Assembly: GCA_019426215.1 (NCBI GenBank)
Contig: CM033393.1
Location: forward strand, 3,134,046-3,198,045
DNA length: 64,000 bases
Reading direction: 5' to 3'
DNA from: Buddleja alternifolia
Lineage: Eukaryota; Streptophyta; Magnoliopsida; Lamiales; Scrophulariaceae
A program made the position numbers and the translations under genes. The notes beneath the pieces were generated by a model that made no database searches, had not been told where the DNA came from, and was given only the letters and a program-made list of their open reading frames with translations. Within the stretch, counting starts at the first letter, position 1. The number at the start of each line of letters is the position of its first letter. Positions 33,593-45,420 of the stretch are shown piece after piece.

Positions 33593-33860
33593 TCATGTAT
33601 CATGTATCAAACAAAAATTTGAATAAAAAACCACAAACACATAAACAGAGATAAGATTATGTTTAAATTCAAGTACAAAAAGAACATCATATAAGACTAT
33701 TCTTGTTTTCAATTTAACTGTTCCAACATGAGTAACTGCACTAGAACCACCATTAGGTAACTGAACTGAATTATGATTTGCACAAGGAGTAAATGTATTA
33801 TTAAACAATTTTTGATCAGCTAACATATGCTGATTTGCTCCATGTCAAGAATCCATGTAT
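33593..33860 (-). pseudogene. copia protease with one-base deletion in the active site
   Basis: The minus strand reads ...NTWILD, then GANQHMLADQ in the next frame. The serine codon of the expected D-S-G motif has lost one base (near 33842), so the protease is split exactly at its catalytic signature. Downstream are the HNLISV block and a stop. Confidence 0.8.
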
Positions 33861-35044
33861 TCACATTTTTTGCATTCAAAGAGCAGGTAAAATTAGATAT
33901 TGTACCTGCTAGATTAGCTGCAGCTGAGTTACCAGAGGATATGGTCACATTGTCTTGATTAGTTGTATTGAGAAGTTGCATCAATTGAGCATATTGCTGC
34001 ACGGTAAGATTTGGTGCTTGAGCAATCCTCATGTTGTTAACTCCTTCCTCAAATGAAGATCATGCACCTGTACTCAAAGATGTTGGTGAAACAATTTGAG
34101 AATTAACCTGATGTGCATTATAGGACCGTCCACCACTGTTACCTCTGCCTTCTCCCCTTCTTCCACCTCTTCTACCACCACCTTTATTCCAATTGGGAGG
34201 ATAACCAATAATCTTGAAACATTTCTCCCTTGTGTGTCCAGCAATATTGCAATTATCACAGTACATTCCAGATTTATTTGTGGTGTCAGACGCTTGCGTA
34301 TTACTCAAAAAAGCAAGGGAAGGATCATTGGTGACATTTGTTTGAGAATGAATGCCTCTCTGAGCTTCTTCATTACTCACTATAGAATAAACTTGAGTAT
34401 GAGTAGGCAGTGGTGACATCATCAAGATTTGAGACTTAATATTGTTATAACATTCATTAAGTCCCATTAGAAAGTGCATCATCTTTAGCTGTGCACAAAA
34501 ATCCACATATTCCTTTCATACTTCCATAGAAGGAGAGGGGATCAAGGACTCATATTCATCCCATAGGTGTCTAATCTTGGAATAAAAATCAGAAATAGTG
34601 TTGGTGCCTTGTGTGATCCTGTTGATTTGCCTATAAAGAGAAAAAAGTTTTGCACCATTCACACGATCAAAGCGTTCTTTTAAATCAGTTCAAATCACAT
34701 AAGCAGAATCTGTATACACTACTCCATGAATTAAATCGCGAGAGATAGACCTGTGAATCTAGGATTTTACCAAAGCATTACACCGCTTCCAATGAGGTAG
34801 AAGATGTGATCCTTCCTCTGGTTGCTTGCAAGATCCGTTAATAAAGCCAATCTTGGAGCACCACTAGCATTTCACGACTCCAAACTTTATAATTCTCCGA
34901 TCCTCTCAAAATTTCAGTGACTAGGTCAAGATTGGGCGTATCTGACAGATGAATGTACATCGGATCCTGAAAATCAATAGACGCCATTGAAGTTGATTTT
35001 GAACCTGTCTTAGATGGAAAGGAATCACCAGAAGTTTGAGTCAT
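33827..35044 (-). pseudogene. copia gag and CCHC knuckle (minus copia)
   Basis: Starts MTQTSGDSFPSKTGSKS (35044) with NYKVWSREMLVVLQ, stops at 34838, continues in disrupted frames, and is open again 34506-34060. There a CCHC knuckle CDNCNIAGHTREKC (about 34265-34224) and a Gly/Arg-rich stretch (KGGGRRGGRRGEGRG) are found. The last part (34032-33820) runs into TWILD, the start of the protease active site. Confidence 0.82.
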
Positions 35045-35505
35045 ATTGGAAAATTTGATGAATTACGCACACGGAAGAGATGATAACAGGATGAATTGAG
35101 GAAATTCCCAAATTGAATGATAGAAGAATGAAGGATGATGAATTCGTCAAGAATCCAGATTGATTTTCAATAACCTAAGCTCTGGTGCCATGTAAAGAAA
35201 ATGATCGTGAAAGATGAAAGTAGTTCATTGATTTAGAGAGAATTTTGATGAGTACAAATCTGGAGAATGAAAATTACAGAATGAAAAAATTACTTACAAA
35301 CTTGAAGAAGAAGAAGAATTTATAAAAACACTAACTAACCGACTTATGAAAGGGGACATTAGCTGTATAAGAAAAAAAAAGGAAAGTTTCTATATGCAAC
35401 AACTAAAAGTGCTAGACAGAGAATATAACTAAAGGTGCTATTCTCAACAGTAACCAAGCTGAGGCATCAAAAGAAACAACGAGATACAAAAAAACGAATT
35501 AAGTC

Positions 35506-35607
35506 CTAACATTTCAGCTCAGAGTGGATGAGAACAACTCCTCCAACAAGGGTTTCATACTCAACCTTCTGAAACCCAACCGTTGCAATCATTTTAGCAG
35601 ATTTCCC
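35506..35607 (-). pseudogene. Terminal exon resembling COQ5/UbiE methyltransferase
   Basis: Minus-strand exon after a TACAG acceptor encodes 33 residues including KMIATVGFQKVEYETLVGG and VVLIHSELKC, then TAG. This matches the conserved C-terminus of the mitochondrial ubiquinone-pathway C-methyltransferase COQ5 (pattern GF..V.Y.NL.GGVVA.H.G.K). Expected residues A and G after GGVV and HS are L and E, and the final residue differs. No further COQ5 exons were found up to 36420, where a segmental duplication begins, so it is likely a fragment. A copia element is inserted 56 bp after the stop. Confidence 0.55.
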
Positions 35608-36419
35608 CTGTAGTTGCAAATTGCAAAGATCATAAAATATAGAGGTTAACAAAAACTGCTCGACATCACAATGCTCTCTACATATAATGAAGTACGAAAG
35701 TTTCAAAGACTCTTTTCACAGAAAGCTATAAAAATTATGGATGTTTAATATTATAGAGCAATTTGTTCCTCTATGCAGGCAACGCATTTCACACAAGTAT
35801 GTGATGTTAAACTTGCCATACAAAGATGTATCAACTGTGATATTAAAATTGCCATACAAAGATGTATCAACCAAAAAACTACCATATAAAGAATGCTTCA
35901 GTTACATTAGAAAAATGCTCTATTCTATCCACAAAGCATGGATATAAGTCAATGCTCAGTGCTTGAAATAGAGTAAAACAAGTATATTACACTATCCAAG
36001 AGAGTTATTAAAGTTTTATCGCCACGACTTGGAAGCCAAGCACGACTAATTTTGTGAACCAGGGAGAATATATCAATGATAGAAAACCGCCAAAATTTCA
36101 TTTTAATTGAACAATGCGTAGGCTAAGTTGTCCTTAGATTCCTCATTTCCAAATGATGGTACTATATGCTTTAGTTTATAGGATTTATCTGCTTGATTTT
36201 CCTCACTAAAATCCTTGATCCAATATTAAGTTCATGATGTTTAAATTAACTGATTACTGAAGAATAATAACACATAATGGTTGAAGACAGAAATACCAAT
36301 ACTCAGTCATAGACATTATAAAGAAAGGACTATATGGACAATCCTACTAACAATTCACAAAATTAGAATTTTCCAACTATACTTCATCAATTGTAGGATC
36401 TTTCCACCATAATTCTTCC
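35608..36419. other. No gene recognised
   Basis: AT-rich flank of the COQ5-like exon. It contains a short tandem duplication (ttgccatacaaagatgtatc at 35813 and 35850). No other exon was recognised on either strand. Confidence 0.35.
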
Positions 36420-36592
36420 CGTTTGGGAATTATTTTTGCCATCCAATAAACTTTTTCAGTTTTTAATCATTTCGGTAAAAGTATTAAAAGAAGAACCCTT
36501 TCATGGGTAGATGTTTACCTGATTTAGAAAACCTAAAAAATAATAAAGATGGAAAAATTAAGTTGTCTTGAGCAGCAAGATCTCCTCATATT

Positions 36593-36669
<77 letters not shown>

Positions 36670-38334
36670 ACACTTTTAATCAAAAAATAATATAAATTAC
36701 AACTAGGGGCGCTCATGGCAAAAGTGTTCAGACTAAATCAACTGAGTACGCTCCGCTCCAAGGGATGTCAACCCAGTTCTAGAGTAAATTATTTTTCTAA
36801 ACCACAATTTCGTATTTTGGTATATTTTCTTTTGTTTTTATAATATTTGCTTTTTCTAATATTCTTTTTGAATTTTATGATAAAATTCATAATCTTTTTT
36901 TTTATTTCTTTTGTTTGCTTAGGCTCCAAACCTTGGGGCTCGTGCTCTCAAACCTACGTTTGATGGAAATCAAGAATATTCGGAAGCGGTAATTGATAAA
37001 ATTCAGTAATTGAATTTTACTATTTAAAAATAAATTGCTCCATTATTTTGTTAATTTTTCTAGAGAGTTCATCAGTAAATAAAATTCCCAATGAGTTTTT
37101 GCTTTACTACCAGTAAAATATAAGACTTGCTAGGGTTTCATAATAATGATAGTTTAAGTTAATTTCATTAATATCTAGTGTTATTACAAATATATGTGTA
37201 TGTATATATTATCTATACACATTACACACACATATACAAAGAGATTTTTCTTTTCACTTTATTTGTTATTTAAAATTTAAAATCTAATTATATTTCCGTA
37301 TTAAATACTGAAGATTTGTTCCAGAAAATTAATCTTTTGATTTGTGTTCGAAGAACCGTAGTATTCATTCATAAGAGTTTAACAGGATTTCGCTACGGTT
37401 AAGTTAGAAATGAACAAAATGAAAGTCGAGCAAAGGAACCAATACACGGCATTGCAGAAGATGAAGTCCGAGATGAAACGCTATTATACTGAAATGAAGA
37501 AGATGAAGGTGGAATTGGAGAAATATCATGCCTATAAGGTGAAGCACAAATTGCTTTTTTTTCTTTCTTTTTTATGTCTTATTTAGGTCTTATTGTCCTT
37601 ATAGTGTTTTCACAAATAATAGGAGCTTATGTTTTTCTTTTCCATTTTCTTTTTGAAATATTTGCTAACCCTAACAGCAGAAAAATGCAGGAAGCAGCAG
37701 AGGTATTATTTCAAAAATCATCTTTCATGGTTGTACTTAATGTTCTAAAATTGGTTTTTATCTAGATTGCTCGATAAAAGTTCATTTTCTTTTTAATGAA
37801 TCAATTACATAATATATGTTATGAATATCAAATAGTAAGTATTTACAACCAACTAACAATGTACTATTACAATCTATTAACAACTATTATTATTATGAAA
37901 GTAGAGAAAGACTCACACGTAGGTGAGATTAGAACCCAAAACCTCTTATCTTGGGTCATCAAGTTTACCAATAGAGCTAAACTTCATCCGCTTGTTTTAA
38001 ATACATTTGTTATTAATTAATCTTTCCAATTTCCTTTCGTCTTGCAGCTTTTCGAAGAGGTTAAGGCAGAAATTGAGAAGACAAATGCTAGGCAAAGGAT
38101 CTATGCTGAGGCATTTCATAAGAAATTCGAGATACTAAAAAATTATGCACAAATGAATTGTGAAGAAATGAAGAAGATAAAACCCAAGATGGATGATCAG
38201 AAGAAAGGCCAAATTACACTTAAAAGAGTCTTTACTTTTTGTGCATTTGCATGTTTTGTTTGCATTTTAGTAAAATATCTTCCTCTGATCATTTTTGTCG
38301 TTGTATGTTGTTACCTTCTAGGTATTCATAATGC
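36420..38334 (+). repeat. Segmental duplication, copy A
   Basis: Collinear with 61139-63053 from CGTTTGGGAATTATT to ATTCATAATGC, with scattered substitutions and two main indels: the CT microsatellite and about 110 bp near 62605-62745 in copy B. Includes all visible exons of the coiled-coil gene. The sequence left of 36420 and 61139 is unrelated, so that is the duplication edge. Confidence 0.88.
36597..36668. repeat. (CT)n(AT)n compound microsatellite
   Basis: About 28 CT units followed by about 8 AT units. The duplicate at 61316-61342 has only about 9 CT units. Confidence 0.95.
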
Positions 38335-38353
38335 TAATATAACTTGGAGTTAA
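36923..38353 (+). CDS. Coiled-coil protein gene, copy A (partial 5', putative)
   Basis: Proposed exons. E1 36923-36988, after TTAG: APNLGARALKPTFDGNQEYS, phase 0, donor GTAATT. E2 37386-37538, after AACAG: DFATVKLEMNKMKVEQRNQY, then heptad-like K/E/M-rich helix. E3 37691-37702, a 12-nt microexon EAAE between ATGCAG and GTATTA. E4 38048-38353, after TTGCAG: LFEEVKAEIEKTNARQRIYA, then helix, then a hydrophobic C-terminus (about 30 residues rich in F, V, C, L; possible tail anchor), stop at 38351-38353. All joins are phase 0. Upstream exons with the start codon were not found. Family unknown; the charged helices suggest a coiled coil. No stop occurs in the proposed exons. Confidence 0.5.
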
Positions 38354-39769
38354 TTTGTATGGGTAATCTGATTTCGGGGAGGAATAGATGTCTACAGAGA
38401 CGGATCAATTTTGTTTGGCATTACTTATTTATTTATTTTTGATATTATAAGTTTAACATTTTATATACAATTTAAGTTGAATTATAATTCTTGCCCACCT
38501 CTACACACCCATGACAAAATTATCATATATATAAGTTTAATTGGTCATTTCCATTTCCCCCCAAATCAATGGTACAAACTAATTTTTTTTTCCCTCCTTT
38601 TATCAAACGGGAATGAACTCTTTTGAACTTCATCTCACAATTTTGGATGGTGGAAGTTTTTAGTTTCATCATTATAAAATCATGAAGTTATAGTATTATA
38701 ACCTTTAAACTTTTATATGGATTTCTTTTTTTATAATTTCATATCTTATTTTAGTTAAGAAATTATCATTTGTTCATTATTTCACTTTTTCAAAAATCCT
38801 TATAGTTACTTCAAGTTAGAAAAAAATTTACACCCCTCTATCCATCATGCGACTATCTGCTCATCAATTATACTTGTGGTATTTTTCATTGTACAATAAT
38901 TGTTTAAGATGTACTTTATTTTCTTATCTAATTTAAAGTATATATATTTCATAAACGATGTAATAGAATAAATTTGAGAATGCTTCATAATTATATGGGA
39001 AAAACTATGGTAAGTGCAATATATGGATCAATCTTGTAATAAATGGTTTGATTAAAATTCTGAAGTTGATAATTAGGTGTAAGCTTTATAAACATATAGA
39101 AAATATCAAAAGGTTGTATTCATATAATAACTATGAAGATAACCAATTGTAGTGTGTTTCTTTTACATCTTTTGTTATATAAAACTCTGACATTTGTCCA
39201 TTTTTCTTTTAAAAGGCGAGTTTTGGTTAGAATATTGTGCAAATGGATGATTATTGTTTTGTGTCACAATATTATGTAATATTTTTGTATTTTAATTTAC
39301 ATTTTAAAGTTAATTATTTAAAGATGAAATACTGCACAAAGAAATTTACTACATAAAATAATATGTTATATATTTATATTTTTGGAAAATTACAATTTTG
39401 GTCCTTTATATTTGGGTGGTGGCAACTTTTGGGACAATATCGATTTCAACTTGCAATTAAGTCCAACATCTTTTAATTTTGTAGTAATTTCAGTCCTTAG
39501 ACCGGCAATTTTGGTGCTCCAGAGCCGGAGAATTTTAATAATTAGGAATTTAGCATATGATTTGGAGATTTTCGGATTTTGGAGGGAAATTTGGAGATTT
39601 TACTGTTTTTGGACGGTAAAAATGGGAATTTTGGCTAATATTATATTTATATATATACACACAACACATACTCTCAACAACAACTTTCAAATAATAATTT
39701 ACAATTAATAATGTTTAAAATTAGATTTTTTTTTGTTTTATTTTCATGCTTATACATCTTCTTTTGATT
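38354..39769. other. No gene recognised; AT-rich
   Basis: 3' flank of the coiled-coil gene and AT-rich DNA. From about 39385 a 'acaattttggtcctttatatttgg' type sequence begins, similar in style to the start at 63054 (gggaaaaatgcaattttcg), perhaps the edge of an uncharacterised repeat. The frame at 39382-39708 has no domain. Confidence 0.35.
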
Positions 39770-40053
39770 GAGATTGAGATTGCTTTTATAAGTGTTCATG
39801 ATTCTAGGATGGAGCGCAAGGCCATAAATGTGCTTAAGCTTTCGGTGAACTGTTAGAGAGCTATATATTCATGTGTGTGATACTTCCGGTTGAAACATAT
39901 GGAATCTTGGTATAAGCTATGGCCACCTTTGATTTCGTTTTAACTTTGAATTATTTACACTAATAAAAAGTTTAATTCGAAAGACACTTTCTATTATGCA
40001 TGAATATAGTAAAGTTATGTAAAGGACATAATATTACAAGCTAAGTGGGGGAT
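39770..40053 (+). mobile_element. copia array, unit 0: 3' internal tail and polypurine tract only
   Basis: Matches 42028-42310 and 47203-47483 (the 3' non-coding tails of units 1 and 2), ending in the polypurine tract AAGTGGGGGAT directly before an LTR start. Coding sequence of this unit is absent. This is the left truncated edge of a copia tandem array. Confidence 0.85.
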
Positions 40054-40235
40054 TGTTGGAAATAGCTTGTAATATGAATATCTTCTATCCCACATAGGAA
40101 AAGTAAACAAGAGTTGTTTACTTTATAAGTAGATATCAAATAGTAAATTCAAATAGAAGGTTGGAGGGAAAACTTGGAGGAAGGCCAAAATATAGATATA
40201 TTATATATATTTATATATCAAAGATATGGCACTTG
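40054..40235 (+). repeat. Partial LTR (LTR a) of the copia array
   Basis: Starts TGTTGGAAATAGCTTGTAAT and matches the first ~182 bases of the 705-bp LTR at 42311. It then breaks at 'ggcacttg' and is fused directly to pol sequence equivalent to ~45418. The rest of the LTR, PBS, gag, protease and integrase are deleted. Confidence 0.85.
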
Positions 40236-42310
40236 TCACTTCGTTGTTCAATTTAATATAGAAGATGATCCTAAGAATTTTAATGAAGCAATATCTTCAA
40301 GAGATGTTGCATTTTGGAAGGAGTCGATCAATGATGAAATGGACTCATTGTTAGCAAATAATACATGGGTGCTGACTGATTTACCTCTTGGTTCTAAACC
40401 AATAGGATGTAAATGGGTATTTAGAAGAAAATATAATACAAATGGATCAATTCAAACATTCAAGGCTCGATTAGTCACGAAAGGATTTAGACAAAAGGAG
40501 GGTATAGATTATTTCGATACATATGCACCTGTAGCTCGTATAACATTTATTAGAATCTTATTTGCATTAGCATCCATATATAAGTTAGATGCTCATCAAA
40601 TGGACGTAAAAATTGTGTTTTTAAATGGTCATCCAGATGAAGAGGTGTATATGGAACGTAACAACCGGAAGGTTTTGTGTTGCCTGGAAATGAAAGGAAA
40701 GTATGTAAATTAATTAAGTCATTAAATGGCATAAAACAAGCTCCTAAACAATGGCATCAGAAATTTGATTCGGTGAATTTATCTTTTGGTTTTCAATATA
40801 ACAATGTTGATAAATGTGTTTATTCCAAATTCAATGATGAGTATGGTATTATTAGTTCTAACATGCATGGAATAAATGAAACAAAAAAGTACCTATCCTC
40901 TAAATTTAAAATGAAGGATTTGGGTGAAGTTGATACCATTCTTGGTATTAAGGTCAAGAAACATAGCGAAGGATATGCTTTGAGTCAATCTCACTATGTT
41001 GAAAAAATCTTGAATAAATTCAAACACTTGGAAATTAAAGAAGCTAGAACTCCATACGATACTTTTTATAAATTAGAGAAAAATGATGGAAGAGCAGTAG
41101 CTCAACTTGAGTATGCTAGTGCAATTGGCAGTCTTATGTACGCAATGCATTGTACTAGACCGAATATTGCATATGCAGTACGTACACTTTCTAGGTTTAC
41201 TCATAATCCTAATAAGGAGCACTGGAAAGGAATTGTACGAGTGTTTGGATACCTAAAACGCACACAAAACCTAGGACTATTTTATAGTCAATTTCCCGCG
41301 GTATTAGAGGGTTATACTGATGCTAGTTGGATATCTAGTGTGAATGATAACAAGTCTACGACGGGATGGATTTTTTATCTTGGTGGGGGAGCCATTTCAT
41401 GGGCTTCGAAGAAACAAACGTGCATTACTCATTCCACCATGGAGGCTGAATTAGTTGCATTAGGAGCTGCAGGGAAAGAGGCTGAATGGTTGAGAAATTT
41501 ATTATTAGATGTAAAATTGTGACCAAAACCTATGCCAGCTATATCTTTGCACTGTGACAGCGAGGCAACGATTTCAAGAGCATTTAGTAAAATATACAAT
41601 GGGAAGTCTAGACATATTAGTCTAAGACATGCATATGTACGAGGATTAATCTCAGAGAGTGTTATTGCTATAATTTTTGTTAGATCACGGAAAAATTTAG
41701 CGGATCCGCTAACAAAAGGACTCTCAAAAGATTTGGTTGAAAGTACCACAAAAGGAATAGGACTAAAACATTTCTTATGAAAGAATCACCAGTAGTGGTA
41801 ACCCAACCATTCTTTCTAGAACTAACACTAGATAGAAGGTTTAAAGGGTAATAACAAGCTACTGACGAGTGATTAGGTTAACACTAGGAATGGTATTCTT
41901 ACGTGTTGAATGTAAAGGAGGATGAATTGTATAAATTCTTAATGAAGTAAAAAATGTCATTATCTATATAGATGAATGGACGGACTTCACCTAAGTGAAC
42001 ACAAGAAGTGGTGCCGCTTCTAGTAAAAGATTGAGATTGCTTTTATAAGTGTTCATGATTCTAGGATGGAGCGCAAGGCCATAAATGTGCTTAAGCTTTC
42101 GGTGAACTGTTAGAGAGCTATATATTCATTTGTGTGATACTTCTGGTTGAAACATATGGAATCTTGGTTTAAGCTACGGCCACCTTTGATTTCGTTTTAA
42201 CTTTGAATTATTTACACTAATAGAAAGTTTAATTCGAAAGACACTTTCTATTATGCATGAATATAGTAAAGTTATGTAAAGGACATAATATTTTAAGCTA
42301 AGTGGGGGAT
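40236..42310 (+). pseudogene. copia array, unit 1: RT-RNase H remnant and 3' tail
   Basis: RT begins at FVVQFNIEDDPKNFNEA and includes KPIGCKWVFRRKYNTNGSI and YFDTYAPVARITFIRI. A 5-base insertion near 40657 shifts the frame. The next block (40677-41522) has [15 protein letters not shown], lacks the YVDD box, and runs to RNase H motifs ([20 protein letters not shown]). A TGA at 41521 interrupts; the tail 41532-41780 ends [15 protein letters not shown]. Non-coding tail and polypurine tract follow. Closely similar to unit 2, including the same YVDD deletion. Confidence 0.9.
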
Positions 42311-43015
42311 TGTTGGAAATAGCTTGTAATATGGATATCTCCTATCCCACATAGGAAAAGTAAACAAGAGTTGTTTACTTTATAAGTAGATATCAAATAG
42401 TAAATTCAAATAGAAGATTGGAGGGAAATTTGGAGGAAGGCCAAAATATAGATATATTATATATATTTATATATCAAAGATATGGCACTTGGCACTCTAA
42501 CACGTGGCACGCGCACGTGGAAATAAATAATAATATATTATTTATTTTCGGATTTATTTTTAATTAATTTTCGAAATTAATTTTTTTTTTCATTAATTTT
42601 TTATTTTAATTCCGAAAAGGTATGACTTTTGGTTGTGAAAAACTCTGTTTTTCATCTAAACATTTGCAATGTTTTGAAGAAACTTTTGATCAAATCATTG
42701 CAATGATTCGAATGGTTGCCAGTAGTTTATAAATATTATCAAAGCCAAGGATTCAATTCATTCGAATAAGCCAAGGATTCAATTCATTCAAATTTCTCTT
42801 ACTTTTGCATAACATTATTAGTTCTCTTTTTAGTTCGTGAAGGAAGTCTTCGAAATTGCTATTCGCAGACTTCGGTGGTTTGTTGTATCCTAGAAGTGAA
42901 TTGCCATTTAAACCCGATAGCAAATTTATAGTGGGGGCAATTATCACTTTAAGGAAAGTGGGATCACGCCTCAAATCTGCATAAATTACATATTCTCTTT
43001 ACTATTTTTATACCA
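42311..43015 (+). repeat. Full LTR (LTR b, ~705 bp) of the copia array
   Basis: Starts TGTTGGAAATAGC after AAGTGGGGGAT. The end is set at TTATACCA, where similarity to LTR c stops. Contains a TATA-like 'tttataaatatt' near 42727 and a 24-bp duplicated piece (aagccaaggattcaattcat twice at 42745-42790) absent from LTR c. The bases after the end do not form a standard PBS, so the boundary may be off by some bases or the PBS has decayed. Confidence 0.8.
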
Positions 43016-43044
43016 ATCTTAAAGTGATAATTTGTTTGTTCGAA

Positions 43045-43980
43045 ATGGAGAATGGTTCAAGTTCTGCTTTGAAGATGATGAACCAAGAGGTCGTGAAACT
43101 GAATTGCTTTGATGGGACTACCTATCCCCGCTGGAAGGTCAAGATGATGTTCCTGCTAACTTTCTTGAAGGTTGCCTATGTGTTGGACGCTAATCAGCCT
43201 GCAACAAATCCTAGTGAAAAGGATTCAGATGAGGTGAAAGCAGCCCGTGCGAAACGAGAAGAAGATGAGGTGTTGTGCCGTGGACACATTCTAAATTCGC
43301 TGTCTGATCGATTATTTGATTTGTATGCCTCACTGAAGTCGCCACTGGAAAATTTGGAATGCACTTGAGAATAAGTACAACAGCGAAAAACAAGGCACAG
43401 ATAAGTTTCTTCTTTTAAAGTATTTTGAATTTGTCATGCGTGCTAATTTATCGATCATGGATCAAGTTCGTGAATTGCAAGTATATGTGTCTAAACTCAA
43501 AGATGTGAAAGTTGAAATTCCATAAGCAGTGCAAGTCGGATCGACAATTTCTAAACTCCCTGCAAGTTGGAACAACTATAAGAAGAAACTTTTGCATTCT
43601 GCGGAAGATTATTCCGTAGATATGTTGCTTAAACACTTGCGAATTGAGGAAGAAACTCGTATCCGTGATAAAACCCAAAATGTGCATTCTAGTGCTAGAG
43701 TAAACTATGTTTCCGATAATAACAATGGTGGAAAGAAAAGAAAATCTTTTGGTGCTAGCACTAACAGGTTCAAGAATGTTACTTGTTACTATTGTGGTAA
43801 GAAAGGGCACATCAAGAAAGATTGTTGTAACAGGAAAAGGCAAAAGATAGAAAAGAAACCAAAGACAATCCAAGTGGCTGAAGCAAAAATAGATGATATA
43901 ATCGCTATGGTTTCTGCTTGGCACATAAGTATGGTTACGGAATTGAACATGGCCACTGCAGTCAAGTCACTCGATTGGTG
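43045..43980 (+). pseudogene. copia gag with CCHC zinc knuckle (unit 2)
   Basis: Starts MENGSSSALKMMNQEVVKL with the retroelement pattern NCFDGTTYPRWKVKMMF. An extra base near 43347 shifts the frame within the expected 'LEIWNALENKY' motif. A TAA stop is at ~43523, then open to 44149. Zinc knuckle CYYCGKKGHIKKDC at about 43785-43826. Nucleocapsid-like basic residues surround it. Confidence 0.88.
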
Positions 43981-44445
43981 GTATGATTCTGGCGCCACTG
44001 TACATGTGTGCAATGATAAGAATTTGTTCAAGAACTATGAAAGTGTAGAAGGACAACAAGCTCCAATGGGAAATGCGAATACATCAAATATTCTTGGAAA
44101 GGGAAGTGTTGAAATTCAATTTACTTCTGGGAAGAAATTTGAGTCTTGACTAATGTTCTTCATGTTCCAGAAATCCGTAAGAATTTGGTGTCGGCTTCAC
44201 TTTTGTGCAAGAAAGGGTTAAAGGCTGTACTTGAGTCGAACAAATTAGTCTTGACTAAAAATGGAGATTTTGTAGGAAAGGGTTACTTCTGTGATGGAAC
44301 ATTCAAACTTTGTATCAATGCAACTATTATGAATAACACTAATATTTCTGCTTACTTTGTTGAGTTATCTTCTTTTTCATTATGGCATCTTAGATTAGGT
44401 CATGTAAATTTTCGTTATTTAAATTTATGTCTAAACATGGGTTAA
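43981..44445 (+). pseudogene. copia protease and GAG-pre-integrase (unit 2)
   Basis: The DSGAT active site (43984-43998) lies in WWYDSGATVHVCND. A stop at ~44147 is bypassed only by a frame change; the next block, MTNVLHVPEIRKNLVSASLL, reaches SLWHLRLGHVNFRYLN (the HHCC histidines) and stops at 44443. Confidence 0.85.
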
Positions 44446-45420
44446 TTTCACATAATAAAGAAGATAAAGAAAGATGTGAAATCTGTATTCAAGCCAAAAT
44501 GCGTAGAAAACCATTTCCTAAATCAGAAAGAAATTCGGAATTATTAGAACTTATTCATTCTGACATATGTGAATTAATGGTATCTTAACTCGTGGAGGAA
44601 ATAGATATTTTATTACTTTTATAGATGATTATTCACGATTTACATATGTGTATCTTATAAAACATAAAAGTGAAGCATTTGATAAATTTAAGTCCTATAA
44701 AGCAATAGTTGAAAACCAAATTGGGAGGAAAATAAAAATTCTTCGAAGTGATCGAGGAGGTGAATATTTTCCAAATGAATTTTCTATATTTTGTGAAGAA
44801 AATGGAATTATACATCAATTTAGTGCACCTCATACTCCCCAACAAAATGGATTGGCTGAAAGAAAAAATAGAACACTAGTTGATATGACTAATGCAATGT
44901 TACTAAATTCTAATTTGCCTAAAAGTTTATGGGGCGAAGCTATGTTAACAGCTTACCATGTGCATAATAGAATTCACTCAAAGAAATTAAAGATATCTCC
45001 ATATGAATTATGGAAAGGTCGGAAACCAAATCTAAATTATCTTAGAGTTTGGGGTTGTATGGCTTTTTATAGAGTCATTGAACCAAATCGAACAAAATTT
45101 GGACCAAGAGCCTTGAAGAGCGTTTTTGTGGGATATGCCGAAAACTCAAAAGCTTATAGACTTTTGGATTTAGATTCAAATTTAATAATTGAATCCAGGG
45201 ATGTCGAGTTCTTCGAAAATAAGTTCATTGGCAAAAATTTTGAACAACCTACTGAAAAACAAGTTATAATTCCTGATCCTAATTCTGGAAATAAAAGAAG
45301 GTCAAATGATGCTTCTAAAGAATTAAGGAAAAGTCAAAGAAGAAGAATTCAAAAGAAAATTGATCCAGATTTCGTGTATTATATTGTTGAAGCAAATAGG
45401 GAAGTTGTTCTTGATAAATT
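44446..45420 (+). pseudogene. copia integrase (unit 2)
   Basis: The first part (CEICIQAKMRRKPF) is in a broken frame with stops near 44586. From 44648 it is open: LRSDRGGEYFPNEF (second D region), PHTPQQNGLAERKNRTLVDM (E region), SPYELWKGRKPNLNYLRVWG, VGYAENSKAYRLLDLDSN and ESRDVEFFENKF. The first catalytic D region (LIHSDICE) precedes the stop. Confidence 0.88.

Larger units (their letters stand above)
30362..35449 (-). mobile_element. Ty1-copia LTR retrotransposon (minus strand, decayed)
   Basis: 5.09-kb element with LTRs 30362-30603 (242 bp) and 35191-35449 (259 bp). On plus they run TGTAAAGAAA...TCTCAACA. Flanks ATAAC/GTAAC are a 5-bp duplication with one mismatch. On the minus strand the 5' LTR is followed by TGGCACCAGAGC (PBS, initiator-Met-like), and a TTGAGGGGGAG polypurine tract precedes the 3' LTR. 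Domains run gag, PR, IN, RT, RH on minus. Stops and frameshifts separate the blocks. Confidence 0.92.

Noticed and set aside
43448..43924. 158-codon minus-strand frame
   Set aside because: Antisense of the copia gag and zinc knuckle region.
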